A program made the translations under genes and the position numbers. From JAVWGW01 sp036655915 (GTDB lineage Bacteria > Actinomycetota > Coriobacteriia > Coriobacteriales > Eggerthellaceae), in contig JAVVPE010000036.1 of the NCBI GenBank assembly GCA_036655915.1, positions 1 through 15,883 on the forward strand: DNA of 15,883 nucleotides, in the 5' to 3' direction. The notes under the pieces are model-generated. The model searched no databases and was not told the DNA's origin. It was given only the letters and a program-made list of their open reading frames with translations. This document shows, one piece after another, positions 1-6,917 of the stretch. The number at the start of each line of letters is the position of its first letter. Position 1 is the first letter of the stretch.

Positions 1-240
1 GGCCAAATTGCGCACGAAATGGCACAGCTGCGCGGGCAGGCGAAGATGTCGGCTCAGGCGGTGGGGGGTGCGGTGGGGCACAATCCTATTTCTATCATCA
101 TCCCTTGTCACCGCGTTGTGGGCGCAAACGGCAGCCTGACCGGTTACGCCGGCGGCATCGGGATAAAAAAGCAGCTGCTTCAGCTTGAGGGTGTGGATAT
201 GAGCGGCCTGTATACTCCCACAAAGGGCACTGCGCTCTAG
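1..240 (+). CDS. ogt: Methylated-DNA-[protein]-cysteine S-methyltransferase, 3' part (5' end outside window)
   Basis: The product removes alkyl groups from O6 of guanine (and O4 of thymine) by transferring them irreversibly to its own cysteine. The frame is open from base 1, so this is the C-terminal 79 residues of a larger gene. The active-site motif PCHRV is visible, with the cysteine codon at 106-108. It is preceded by the DNA-binding helix segment AVGGAVGHNP and followed by GSLTGYAGG, which lines the active site, and by the usual terminal helix ending near LLQLEG. About 14 residues follow the domain, which is normal. The gene is convergent with the flavin-reductase gene and the two stop regions overlap by a few bases. 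Whether an N-terminal Ada-like domain exists cannot be seen. Family assignment is secure; the choice of ogt over other paralogue names is not. Confidence 0.93.
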   Translation, partial: GQIAHEMAQLRGQAKMSAQAVGGAVGHNPISIIIPCHRVVGANGSLTGYAGGIGIKKQLLQLEGVDMSGLYTPTKGTAL

Positions 241-887
241 CTTGCTTCCGCGCCGCCGGTTTTGAGCACCTTGGCCTGCGCAAAAGTATCGTGTTGCACG
301 CACAGCAGCGTATCGCTTGCGGCAATTCTGCCGTGTTCATCGCGCGCGCAGCGGGTGTAGGCGTGTTCTACCGTGGCCACAACAAGCAGGTGATCCCCGG
401 TTTGCTGCAGGCTGTTTACCTGGCAATCCAAAACCGACGGTGCGCCGCACACCTGGGGCAGGCTGTGTGCAGTTGCGGGCAGCGGGGAAAGCGTGTGGGG
501 CACCTGCGCGCCCTTATCTTCGCTGTGGCCGCAATGGCTGCCGCACCATAGCGCGGGCAGCGCCAGGTTTGCATCGAGCACGTTGATACTACAGCGCCGC
601 GTTTTTTTTAGGAGGGAAAGGGTGCAAGAACTCTCGCGCACGGCGAAAGCCAGCATGGCCGGATCGTGGGAGGTGGGGGTTATCCAGGCCACGGTGCTAA
701 AGTTTACCTGCCCCTTGTAATAGACGCCCACTAACACCACGGGGCGCGGGTTAAGCAAGGCCGCCACGTCACGCCCGCTCACCTCTTGCAGCGCGCCCAC
801 CTCACACCTGTTCGCTTCCGCAAAAACGGGGGTTTCCCGGTCCTTATCCCCGGTCCCCTCTGGGGCTCCTTCAATGGCCGCTTCCAT
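237..887 (-). CDS. Flavin reductase-like / FMN-binding split-barrel protein
   Basis: This encodes a 216-residue protein resembling the flavin reductase-like (split-barrel, FMN-binding) family, which bind FMN and reduce flavins or act as NAD(P)H-linked flavoproteins. The recognisable part begins around residue 37. The segment NPRPVVLVGVYYKGQVNFST, then AW and a stretch with P-x-M-L-A-F-A-V, fits the family pattern (PxPVxLVxx...N..T.AW, then A..p......l). The start at 887 lies 2 nt beyond the padR stop, so the two genes are almost certainly cotranscribed and probably translationally coupled. There is no clear Shine-Dalgarno site, and the first 35 residues match nothing I know, so an internal start is possible. 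The C-terminal third is cysteine-rich and histidine-rich for this family. The natural substrate is unknown; PadR control would fit a redox or xenobiotic response. Confidence 0.72.
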   Translation of the reverse strand: MEAAIEGAPEGTGDKDRETPVFAEANRCEVGALQEVSGRDVAALLNPRPVVLVGVYYKGQVNFSTVAWITPTSHDPAMLAFAVRESSCTLSLLKKTRRCSINVLDANLALPALWCGSHCGHSEDKGAQVPHTLSPLPATAHSLPQVCGAPSVLDCQVNSLQQTGDHLLVVATVEHAYTRCARDEHGRIAASDTLLCVQHDTFAQAKVLKTGGAEAS

Positions 888-889
888 GG

Positions 890-1321
890 CTAGTGCGTAC
901 AGTGGGGGGTTTGGGGCAAGGCGATGCCCAGGGCGTCGGCCGCATCGCTGCGCAACTCTTCCAAGGTGATTTCGTAGCAGGCCAAAGCATCGATCCAACG
1001 ACGCAGGCAGCGCCGCCCCTTGTCGGTCAAAGAAAACATCCGCTTGGCCGACCCTTCTTCCGGCGTATCCCAATAAGAGGCGACAAGCTCGTTTTCCTCC
1101 ATGCGCTTCAGGGCGCGATAGATGCCCGTCGCGTCGGGTTTTTTGCCGCCAAACATGGGGGATTGCGCCGCCTGCTGCACGATGATATAACCATGCAGCG
1201 GAACCTCCGATTTTGCCAGCAGGGTCAAAATGGTTGGTTGGGAAAGCCGATTGAGCGATTTCCCCAGTTCAGCACATTCTTTCAAATCGGCATCCGATTT
1301 GGGATTGCAGCTATTCCACAT
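890..1321 (-). CDS. PadR-family transcriptional regulator
   Basis: This is a 143-residue winged-helix repressor of the PadR family. The N-terminal region (about residues 27-50) has the pattern QPTILTLLA...VPLHGYIIVQQ, the family's first helices. It is followed by GIYRALKRMEENELV (about residues 66-80), the recognition helix and turn, then an acidic wing, and FSLTDKGRRCLRRW (about residues 95-109) leading to the dimerising helix. The length is typical of short PadR proteins. The start at 1321 is supported by an AAAGG Shine-Dalgarno site at 1329-1333 on the minus strand. The flavin-reductase-like gene follows 2 nt downstream. A perfect palindrome upstream (1359-1384) is a good candidate operator, suggesting autoregulation of the pair. 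PadR proteins usually repress detoxification or transport genes and respond to small aromatic or drug-like ligands; the ligand here is unknown. Confidence 0.9.
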   Translation of the reverse strand: MWNSCNPKSDADLKECAELGKSLNRLSQPTILTLLAKSEVPLHGYIIVQQAAQSPMFGGKKPDATGIYRALKRMEENELVASYWDTPEEGSAKRMFSLTDKGRRCLRRWIDALACYEITLEELRSDAADALGIALPQTPHCTH

Positions 1322-1358
1322 GGGGCTACCTTTCGGGAAGGAAAAAACAAGATAATGG

Positions 1359-1384
1359 TATCATCGCACATATATTCGATGATA
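1359..1384. promoter_or_regulatory. Perfect 8-bp palindrome, candidate PadR operator
   Basis: TATCATCG at 1359-1366 is matched exactly by CGATGATA at 1377-1384, with a 10-nt AT-rich spacer. It lies 38 nt upstream of the padR start, overlapping the best candidate promoter. Size and spacing suit a dimeric winged-helix repressor. Assignment to PadR is by position only. Confidence 0.6.
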
Positions 1385-1398
1385 GCTACTATTTTCAC
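1369..1398 (-). promoter_or_regulatory. Candidate padR promoter
   Basis: On the minus strand GTGAAA (1393-1398) and TATATG (1369-1374) are separated by 18 nt. Each matches the sigma-70 consensus at four of six positions. The -10 element falls inside the palindrome spacer, an arrangement expected for steric repression. It is a weak match, supported mainly by position. Confidence 0.35.
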
Positions 1399-1467
1399 CA
1401 TTCACGCGTGATTTCCTCGCTTATCTTGTGCTTGCCTGCGCGCGGCTTTCGCGGATGCGGCAAACAA

Positions 1468-1476
1468 TGCTAAACT
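1468..1476 (+). promoter_or_regulatory. Candidate extended -10 for rsfS
   Basis: TGCTAAACT contains an extended -10 TG followed by TAAACT (four of six consensus bases), about 45 nt before the rsfS start. No good -35 element is visible (TTTCGC at 1447-1452, spacer 18, is poor). Weak evidence. Confidence 0.25.
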
Positions 1477-1521
1477 TCGGGGCAAAGAAAGGCTTTACCT
1501 CAACACGAAGGAGAACATCCG

Positions 1522-1950
1522 GTGACCGAACCCCAGCTTACAACCCCGACTTCAAAAGAGTGCGCTTTAATTGCGGCACGTGCGGCCGACGAAAAAAAAG
1601 CCACGGACATTATGGTGCAGGAAGTGGGCGAGCTTATTTCGGTAACCGACTATTTCATCATCGCCACAGCATCAAACAATCGCCAGGTCAATGCTATCAT
1701 TGATGAAATTGAAGATGCCTTGCGCGAAAAGGCGGGCGTCAAGCCCCTCCATCGTGAAGGCACGGGGGATGGCACCTGGGCGCTGCTTGATTACGGCAAT
1801 TTTGTCGTGCACGTTTTCCAGCCCGAAGCGCGTGATTATTATCGCTTAGAAGCGCTGTGGAACGATGCCCCCATCATCGATTTGGCCGAAGCGGGCATCA
1901 CCGACGGGGAATATTCCGACCGCATCGCCAAATTGTTGGGTAAAGAATAA
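1522..1950 (+). CDS. rsfS: Ribosomal silencing factor RsfS (Iojap/DUF143 family)
   Basis: RsfS binds ribosomal protein uL14 on the 50S subunit and blocks subunit joining when nutrients are scarce. The 142-residue product has the complete family core: AADEKKATDIMVQEVGELIS, TDYFIIATASNNRQV, then HREGTGDGTWALLDYGNFVVHVF in the middle, and DYYRLEALWNDAP near the end, where the family usually reads YYxLExLW.DA. The start is GTG at 1522, set by AAGGAG at 1508-1513 with 8-nt spacing. A tail of about 20 residues (AGITDGEYSDRIAKLLGKE) follows the domain. In many bacteria rsfS follows nadD, but here its upstream neighbour is the divergent padR unit, so it appears to be a single-gene unit. It is convergent with the CLC gene. 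Confidence 0.95.
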   Translation: MTEPQLTTPTSKECALIAARAADEKKATDIMVQEVGELISVTDYFIIATASNNRQVNAIIDEIEDALREKAGVKPLHREGTGDGTWALLDYGNFVVHVFQPEARDYYRLEALWNDAPIIDLAEAGITDGEYSDRIAKLLGKE

Positions 1951-1967
1951 CGCGCATCTTCCCTGGT

Positions 1968-2009
1968 CGCAGCCCTGGTTGGGGCACAGTGGCACTCGCC
2001 AAGGCTGCG
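1968..2009. terminator. Large hairpin between convergent rsfS and CLC genes
   Basis: CGCAGCC (1968-1974) pairs perfectly with GGCTGCG (2003-2009), and an inner TTGG (1979-1982) pairs with CCAA (1999-2002). It sits in the 68-nt gap between two convergent stop codons, where a shared terminator is expected. There is no T-run on either strand, so intrinsic termination is uncertain. Confidence 0.4.
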
Positions 2010-2018
2010 CCTGCCCGC

Positions 2019-3287
2019 TTACTGCGTGGGCGTCGCAGGATCTTCTTTTGCGGGCTGCGGCGCCTTCCAGGCGCGGGGCAGGGGCAGCGCACTTCCCAAA
2101 GCCGCCGCCAAAAACAGGGCGACAATCGCGCTTATGGGGAAGCATAAAATCAGCAACAAGGCGGCCATAAGCGGGTTGCGCATAACGCCACCGCACACTG
2201 CCGCCGAACACAGCGCGATGCAAAACACCGGGTCGGCACCGCCCAGGGCAGCCATGCCATAACCCAAGGCCACACCTGAAAAAATGACAGGGAAAATGTT
2301 GCCCCCGCGCCAGCCGCACTGCACGCACAAAGGCCCCATGAACAGCTTGATGATGCCGGTCAAAAAAAGCGCGGCGATGCCAAAACTTCCCCAGCTTTCA
2401 GAAAGCACGTGCATCTGCGCTTCGCCGGCAAACATCGTATAGGGAAGCACGCAGCCCACAGCCCCTAACACCACGCCGGCAAAAACGGCACGCAGCACGA
2501 TTTTGTTGCCAAACAGGCCGGCAATCTTTTTGGCCAGCGCATTAAACGCGTGGTAAAGCCACCCGCCCACAGCGCCCACCAAGGCCACCGGCAGCGCCCA
2601 GATAAGTTCGTTTGTGCCCAGGGTGAGGGAAGAATAGTGGATAAGCCCGCCGCCGCGGCCAAACAGCGAACCCAACAAGAAGAAAGCGCCCAGCGCCCCG
2701 GCGATGGCGATAAGATAGCAGATAATCTTGCGTTTCTTGGGCAGCGTAATCGCATCATCATTTTCGGTATTGCCCACAAAGGGCGCCGCAAACCCATAGA
2801 GGGGGGCGGTGAATATGGCCGAAAGAGCTGCCGAGGTGCCAATTTCTGTCAGTTCCTTAAAATCCGATCCGAAGCGCTTCATGCGGTCGCCCACCCAGGT
2901 GCACAGCCCCGCGATGGCACCGGTAAGCCCGGCTTCAGGGCCAACCGACCCGCCAAAAATCAAAGGCAAAATGGCCGCCAAGCTCGACGCGCCCAAGTTG
3001 TCGTAGCGATAGCGTCCTTCGCGCTTCACTTCGGACATGACTTCGCCCAGTTCGGCGGGCAAAGGTCCGAAACGCTTTTCGGTCAGGCCGATAAAAATGC
3101 CACCGATGGCGCACACGACCAAGGGGTAAAAGGCAAAATCGAAATGCTTGGGCACCGTTTCCCAAATAAAATTCAAGCCGACGTTCATAACCAGGAAAAA
3201 CGCCCACACAAACGCACCGGCAATAGCCCCGGTCAGCGCCACAGCTACCAGAAATAATGTGCGGTTTTTGAAACGCGCCCACTCCAT
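2019..3287 (-). CDS. CLC-family chloride channel/transporter-like membrane protein (atypical)
   Basis: This 422-residue, strongly hydrophobic protein has about ten membrane segments and resembles the CLC chloride channel/antiporter superfamily. Visible signatures are GGSVGPEAGLTG at about residues 112-123, in place of the classical GREGP helix-N motif, and GWRGGNIFPVIFSG at about 326-338, matching the GxFxP motif. It also has LPYTMFAGEAQM at about 281-292 and RNPLMAALLL at about 370-379. The classical GSGIP motif is not obvious; FGPLPAELGEVM at about 73-84 occupies that region. In GREGP the glutamate is the gating or proton-coupling residue, and here valine takes that place. A Shine-Dalgarno site (AAGGAAGG) precedes the ATG with 5-nt spacing. 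The start lies 1 nt after the stop of the rRNA methyltransferase gene, so the two are probably coupled. The ion specificity is unknown. Confidence 0.82.
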   Translation of the reverse strand: MEWARFKNRTLFLVAVALTGAIAGAFVWAFFLVMNVGLNFIWETVPKHFDFAFYPLVVCAIGGIFIGLTEKRFGPLPAELGEVMSEVKREGRYRYDNLGASSLAAILPLIFGGSVGPEAGLTGAIAGLCTWVGDRMKRFGSDFKELTEIGTSAALSAIFTAPLYGFAAPFVGNTENDDAITLPKKRKIICYLIAIAGALGAFFLLGSLFGRGGGLIHYSSLTLGTNELIWALPVALVGAVGGWLYHAFNALAKKIAGLFGNKIVLRAVFAGVVLGAVGCVLPYTMFAGEAQMHVLSESWGSFGIAALFLTGIIKLFMGPLCVQCGWRGGNIFPVIFSGVALGYGMAALGGADPVFCIALCSAAVCGGVMRNPLMAALLLILCFPISAIVALFLAAALGSALPLPRAWKAPQPAKEDPATPTQ

Positions 3288-3288
3288 G

Positions 3289-4623
3289 TTAGCCTTCCTT
3301 TTCCTGCTGCGTAAATATACTCACCAGCTCGCTGTGGTAAGTCTGCGGAAACAAATCGAAGGGGGTCACCTGCACAAGTTTGTAGCCGCATTCTTCCAAG
3401 CGCACCACATCGCGCGCCCAGGTTGCGGGGTCGCAGCTTACGTAGGCTATGCGCGTGGGTGCAGCCGCAGCGATGGATTGCGCCACGCCTTCGGCCAGCC
3501 CCGCGCGCGGCGGGTCGACCACCAGCGCGTCGAGGGCACCTAACTGCGGTAGCTCGCGTGCGGCGTCGCCCCCGATCACTTCCACGTATACGCCGTTGGC
3601 ATCGGCATTGCGCCGCAGGTCACGCACGGAAGATGCGGCGGATTCCACAGCAAAAACGGTGTCCACAACCCCGGCCAAAGCCAGAGAAAATGTGCCCGCG
3701 CCCGCATACAGGTCGGCCACAACGCAATTTTCATCCAACTGCAAGCCTGTGCTTACTGCGGCAACAAGGGCTTCGGCTTGGGCGGTGTTCACCTGGAAAA
3801 ACGAAGGCGCGCTGATCATGAAATCGACATCGTTTAATTTTTCGTGCCACATCCCTTTGCCCGCCAGCACTTCGACCCCCTTTATCTTGCGGCTTTTGCC
3901 GGGGTCGGCCAACACGCGCACCACGCTGCTTGCCTTGATGGCCGATTTGACGGTGTTGGCCACCACGTTGCGCGGGAACTGCCCGGGGCGCGTCCACAGC
4001 GCCACTTCCAAATCGCCCGTGCGCAGGCTGTGACGCACGCCTACGCGGAAAATGCCCAGGTCGTTGGTGCCCTGCACATAACGTAGCGCCCCTTGCAGCG
4101 CCTTGGGCGCGCTGGCTGTGGCATTGTGGGCAAGCAGACAGGTGGCGGGTGTGGCAAGGGTGTGGCTGCCTTCCTTATGAAACCCCAGGTTAAAGCGCCC
4201 CTGTTTGTCGAAGGCGGCGTTAAGCTCCAGTTTGTTGCGATACCCCGTCTGGCGTTTGCTGGGCACGCAGGCATCCACCAGGCCTTCCGCACGTTCGCTG
4301 CTAAAGTGTGCGCCGTGCGTAAGTGCCGCTACCACGTTGGCGCGCTTGGCGGCAAGCTGTGCGTCGTAGTTTATGTGCTGCCAACAACAGCCGCCGCACT
4401 GCGCCACGAAGGGGCACGGCGCCTCTATGCGCTGGGGGGAAGCCTGCACCACTTCCAAAAGCCGCGCCTTGCAAAAGGATTTTTTTTCCTGCTCGATGGC
4501 GCAGCGCACCACATCGCCCGGGGCGGTGTCGGGCACAAAAACCGCCTTACCCGCCTGCGTTTTGCCGATGCCCGCCCCGCCGTAGGTAAGTGCGGTGATA
4601 GTGATGGTTTCCTCAGACGCCAC
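3289..4623 (-). CDS. rlmD: 23S rRNA (uracil-C5)-methyltransferase, RumA/RlmD type
   Basis: This SAM-dependent enzyme makes 5-methyluridine in 23S rRNA (U1939 for RlmD; some relatives also methylate U747). The 444-residue product starts with a TRAM domain (about residues 5-58, TYGGAGIGKTQAGKAVFVP). A [4Fe-4S] ligand set follows at C70, C76 and C79, with C162. The methyltransferase fold has VADLYAGAGTFSLALA (302-317, SAM), VVDPPRAG (368-375), the nucleophile SCDPAT with C397, and DLFPQTYHSE near the end. The start is GTG at 4623, chosen because AAGAAGGAG lies 5 nt upstream. The in-frame ATG at 4743 would run the gene towards the tRNA and add 40 residues unlike the family. The CLC gene follows 1 nt downstream. 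The exact target uridine cannot be read from sequence. Confidence 0.92.
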   Translation of the reverse strand: MASEETITITALTYGGAGIGKTQAGKAVFVPDTAPGDVVRCAIEQEKKSFCKARLLEVVQASPQRIEAPCPFVAQCGGCCWQHINYDAQLAAKRANVVAALTHGAHFSSERAEGLVDACVPSKRQTGYRNKLELNAAFDKQGRFNLGFHKEGSHTLATPATCLLAHNATASAPKALQGALRYVQGTNDLGIFRVGVRHSLRTGDLEVALWTRPGQFPRNVVANTVKSAIKASSVVRVLADPGKSRKIKGVEVLAGKGMWHEKLNDVDFMISAPSFFQVNTAQAEALVAAVSTGLQLDENCVVADLYAGAGTFSLALAGVVDTVFAVESAASSVRDLRRNADANGVYVEVIGGDAARELPQLGALDALVVDPPRAGLAEGVAQSIAAAAPTRIAYVSCDPATWARDVVRLEECGYKLVQVTPFDLFPQTYHSELVSIFTQQEKEG

Positions 4624-4680
4624 GTGTGCTCCTTCTTGCGGTGCGTGCTTTCTGCCCCTTGAAGCGCAGAAACCTTCACC

Positions 4681-4686
4681 ATTATA
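4681..4686 (-). promoter_or_regulatory. Candidate -10 for the rRNA methyltransferase-CLC operon
   Basis: ATTATA on the plus strand reads TATAAT on the minus strand, a perfect -10, 57 nt upstream of the GTG start at 4623. No convincing -35 is visible. It supports the downstream GTG start over the ATG at 4743. Confidence 0.45.
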
Positions 4687-4709
4687 TGAATAAGTTGCGT
4701 GCAGGTTTT

Positions 4710-4736
4710 TTGTTTCACCCCATAATAGCGTATAAT
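4710..4736 (+). promoter_or_regulatory. Promoter of the tRNA-Arg gene
   Basis: A perfect TATAAT lies at 4731-4736, 14 nt before the first tRNA base. This is a usual leader length for a tRNA gene. The -35 is poor: TTGTTT at 4710-4715 with a short 15-nt spacer. The promoter probably also serves the cyclophilin gene. Confidence 0.6.
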
Positions 4737-4750
4737 CATCCATGTTTTGT

Positions 4751-4826
4751 GCCCTCTTAGCTCAGGGGATAGAGCGTCTGCCTCCGGAGCAGAAAGTCGC
4801 AGGTTCGAATCCTGTAGAGGGCACCA
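4751..4826 (+). tRNA. tRNA-Arg (anticodon CCG)
   Basis: This folds as a complete cloverleaf. The acceptor GCCCTCT pairs perfectly with AGAGGGC, the D-stem GCTC pairs with GAGC, and the anticodon stem TCTGC pairs with GCAGA. The seven-base loop CTCCGGA places CCG (4784-4786) at positions 34-36, so it reads CGG arginine codons. The T-arm is GCAGG-TTCGAAT-CCTGT. The discriminator is A and the 3' CCA (4824-4826) is encoded in the DNA. The variable loop is short (AAGTC). Confidence 0.97.
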
Positions 4827-4854
4827 CAAAACAGTTACGGAAAAAAATCGGAGA

Positions 4855-4871
4855 AATCCCCTTAAGGGATT
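4855..4871 (+). other. Short perfect hairpin between tRNA and cyclophilin gene
   Basis: AATCCC (4855-4860) and GGGATT (4866-4871) form a 6-bp stem with a 5-base loop. It is not followed by a T-run, so it is unlikely to be a terminator. It may mark a processing point between the tRNA and the mRNA, or be chance. Confidence 0.3.
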
Positions 4872-4902
4872 GCGCGAAGTTAAGCGAAGAAAAGGAGCCA
4901 AC

Positions 4903-5436
4903 ATGGCACAATATAGCCCCGAGTATCAGCCCAGCGGTGAAGAAATCGCCGTTATCAAAACATCCAAGGGCACTATTAAAGTGCAGCTGGCCGGCAAAGA
5001 TGCGCCTATTCATGTGGCCAACTTCGTGGAACTGGCCCAGAAGGGCTTTTACGACAATCTGAAATTCCACCGCTATGTTGCGGGCTTTGTCATCCAAGGT
5101 GGCTGCCCCAACACGCGCGATTTAGATACGGCGCAAGTGATCGAATCGGGCAAAAGCCGCATGTCCAATTTGGGCACGGGTGGTCCGGGTTACTCCATTA
5201 AAGAAGAATACAGCACCAACCCCAACAACCAGCACCTCGACGGCGCACTGGCTATGGCGCGCTCGCAAGACCCGAATTCGGCCGGTTCGCAGTTCTACCT
5301 GTGCCTGGGTGCTCAGCACTCGCTCGATTCTGGTTACACCGTGTTTGGTCAGACCATTGAAGGTAAAGAAGTGGTCGATGAACTGCGCGTGGGCGATGTG
5401 ATCGAAGCTATCGAAATCGAAAACGCCGTCCAATAG
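4903..5436 (+). CDS. Peptidyl-prolyl cis-trans isomerase, cyclophilin type (cytosolic)
   Basis: Cyclophilins catalyse cis-trans isomerisation of X-Pro bonds during protein folding. The 177-residue product lacks a signal peptide. It has TSKGTIKVQL at the first strands, APIHVANFVELAQKGFYDNL, the active-site segment FHRYVAGFVIQGG (catalytic Arg in FHR, Gln in IQGG), MARSQDPNSAGSQFYLCLG and YTVFGQTIEGKEVVD. Active-site residues R, F, Q, M/A and F are all in place. The start at 4903 is fixed by AAAGGAG at 4891-4897 with 5-nt spacing; the frame is open further upstream but that part runs through the tRNA. The gene lies 76 nt after the tRNA-Arg and probably shares its promoter. It is followed by a 107-nt gap before the TPR gene. 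Confidence 0.94.
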   Translation: MAQYSPEYQPSGEEIAVIKTSKGTIKVQLAGKDAPIHVANFVELAQKGFYDNLKFHRYVAGFVIQGGCPNTRDLDTAQVIESGKSRMSNLGTGGPGYSIKEEYSTNPNNQHLDGALAMARSQDPNSAGSQFYLCLGAQHSLDSGYTVFGQTIEGKEVVDELRVGDVIEAIEIENAVQ

Positions 5437-5452
5437 CAGGTCACTTCCGCAA

Positions 5453-5472
5453 GCGTGCATTTATGTGTGCGC
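5453..5472 (+). terminator. Weak stem-loop after the cyclophilin gene
   Basis: GCGTGCAT (5453-5460) and GTGTGCGC (5465-5472) can form an eight-pair RNA stem including three G-U pairs, with loop TTAT. No T-run follows. It sits 17 nt after the stop codon, so a weak or factor-dependent terminator is possible. Confidence 0.25.
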
Positions 5473-5543
5473 CAAGTAGATTTGCTTGAAACTATGGCAA
5501 AATACGGGTGAGGGACGCAAGAGGCCGAAGACAGAAGGAACAG

Positions 5544-6890
5544 ATGAACAACGACATTTTTCAGCACGCGCGGCAAGCATACGGGGCAAAGGATTACGAA
5601 GGGGCATTGGCCGCTTTCACGCAGTGTCTCCAGGAATACCCCACAAGCTTAGCCCCTGGTGAAGCCGGTCTGCTCTATCATCAAATCGGCAATTGCTTGG
5701 TCAAACTTAACGATTACAACGAAGCCATCCATGCCTACACGCAGGCAACGGCCGATGCGGCCTATGCGGCGGGCAGCACGGTCAATTACAACTTGGGCAT
5801 GGCTTATGCCGCGCTGCACGATTACGAAGATGCGCTGCAGCACTTTGAAATTGCCGTATCCGATGCTAAGTATGATATGGCCTATAAGGCCTATTCAGGC
5901 ATGGGTAACGCCTATTTGAAGTTGGGTAAATCGGCGGAGGCGGGCGCGGCATTTCGTTCGGCTGCCCTCGATGAAGCCAACCCTGATCCCACAAAATCTC
6001 TGCTGAACTTAGGCGTGTGCTTTATGGCGCTCAACCGCCCGCTCGATGCGGTCGCGTCGTATGAAAGCGCCTTGCAGTTTGATATGCCCTCCACCACGCA
6101 AAACAAAATCTACGCCAATCTGGGGCAAGCTTATGTTGCCAGCTCACAGATGCAAAAGGCGGCGTCGGCCTTTGAAGAAGCCATCGCCGATAAAACCTAT
6201 TTCCTCAGCGATTCGGCCAGCGTCGATTACCAGCGCGCCGTAGCGGCCGTGGCAGCGGGCACCGCCGAAATAGCAGCCATCGAACCTGCGGCCGATATGT
6301 CGGGCCTAGATGTTAGCGCCGATGGGTCGCCGGTTTATCCCGATGCCGATCAATACACCGCCACGCTTGATCCCTACTACTATCCTGATACCTACGGTAT
6401 GCAAGATGATGGGTATGCAACGGGCGGCGAACGCTTCTTTAACGCAAGCGATGAAGAACTGGAAAAATGGTCGAAGGGTGTTGCGCGCCAAGATCGCAAA
6501 CGCCGCAACGTCGGCCTTAAAATTATCGTGTTCATCATCGTGCTGGTGTTGCTGGCGGCATCGGCCGGCCTGTTTGCCTTCACGCAAGGCTACGGCTATC
6601 CCACCCAAGAAACCTTGACCCAGCAGCTGTTCTCCAATAAGGAACAGGCGGCAACCACGGTGTTTGCAAAGGATTTAAGCGCCGAAAAGGTGTCGGGCAT
6701 GCTTGCCCCCGTGCAGGCCGATGAAGCGGTTGTCATCAATGGCGTCGATCGCGCAATGACCAATTCCGAAGTGTACGCCACAGCCAAAACGGCTGAGGGC
6801 GGCGCCGTTCAATACAAAATATCGTTCGTGCGCGAAGGCATCGGATGGAAAGTAACAAACGTGGAACTTTATTTCGCGTCTCAAAATTAA
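5544..6890 (+). CDS. TPR-repeat protein with single C-terminal-half membrane anchor
   Basis: This 448-residue protein starts with about six tetratricopeptide repeats (residues 5-225). Examples are ARQAYGAKDYEGALAAFTQC, HQIGNCLVKLNDYNEAIHAY, NYNLGMAYAALHDYEDALQH, GMGNAYLKLGKSAEAGAAFR and ANLGQAYVASSQMQKAASAF. An acidic, tyrosine-rich linker follows (about 250-305). A basic stretch (RQDRKRRN) precedes one membrane helix at about 325-346 (LKIIVFIIVLVLLAASAGLF). About 100 residues then lie outside the membrane, ending REGIGWKVTNVELYF, which resembles a small NTF2/DUF4878-like domain. By the positive-inside rule the TPR part is cytoplasmic. The start at 5544 is set by AGAAGGA at 5533-5539; the in-frame GTG at 5508 has no ribosome site. 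The gene lies 27 nt before ndk, probably in one operon. Its role is unknown; a scaffold for protein-protein contacts is the usual TPR job. Confidence 0.82.
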   Translation: MNNDIFQHARQAYGAKDYEGALAAFTQCLQEYPTSLAPGEAGLLYHQIGNCLVKLNDYNEAIHAYTQATADAAYAAGSTVNYNLGMAYAALHDYEDALQHFEIAVSDAKYDMAYKAYSGMGNAYLKLGKSAEAGAAFRSAALDEANPDPTKSLLNLGVCFMALNRPLDAVASYESALQFDMPSTTQNKIYANLGQAYVASSQMQKAASAFEEAIADKTYFLSDSASVDYQRAVAAVAAGTAEIAAIEPAADMSGLDVSADGSPVYPDADQYTATLDPYYYPDTYGMQDDGYATGGERFFNASDEELEKWSKGVARQDRKRRNVGLKIIVFIIVLVLLAASAGLFAFTQGYGYPTQETLTQQLFSNKEQAATTVFAKDLSAEKVSGMLAPVQADEAVVINGVDRAMTNSEVYATAKTAEGGAVQYKISFVREGIGWKVTNVELYFASQN

Positions 6891-6917
6891 CCAGGCACTA
6901 CGAAAGGATCACAACTT

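Noticed and set aside
2550..3257. Antisense open frame of 235 codons opposite the CLC gene
   Set aside because: It is Arg/Gln/Gly-rich without domain pattern, and the CLC frame has clear motifs and a ribosome site.
4855..4871. Hairpin after the tRNA considered as a terminator
   Set aside because: It lacks a following T-run, and the cyclophilin gene just downstream has no promoter of its own, so readthrough is more likely.
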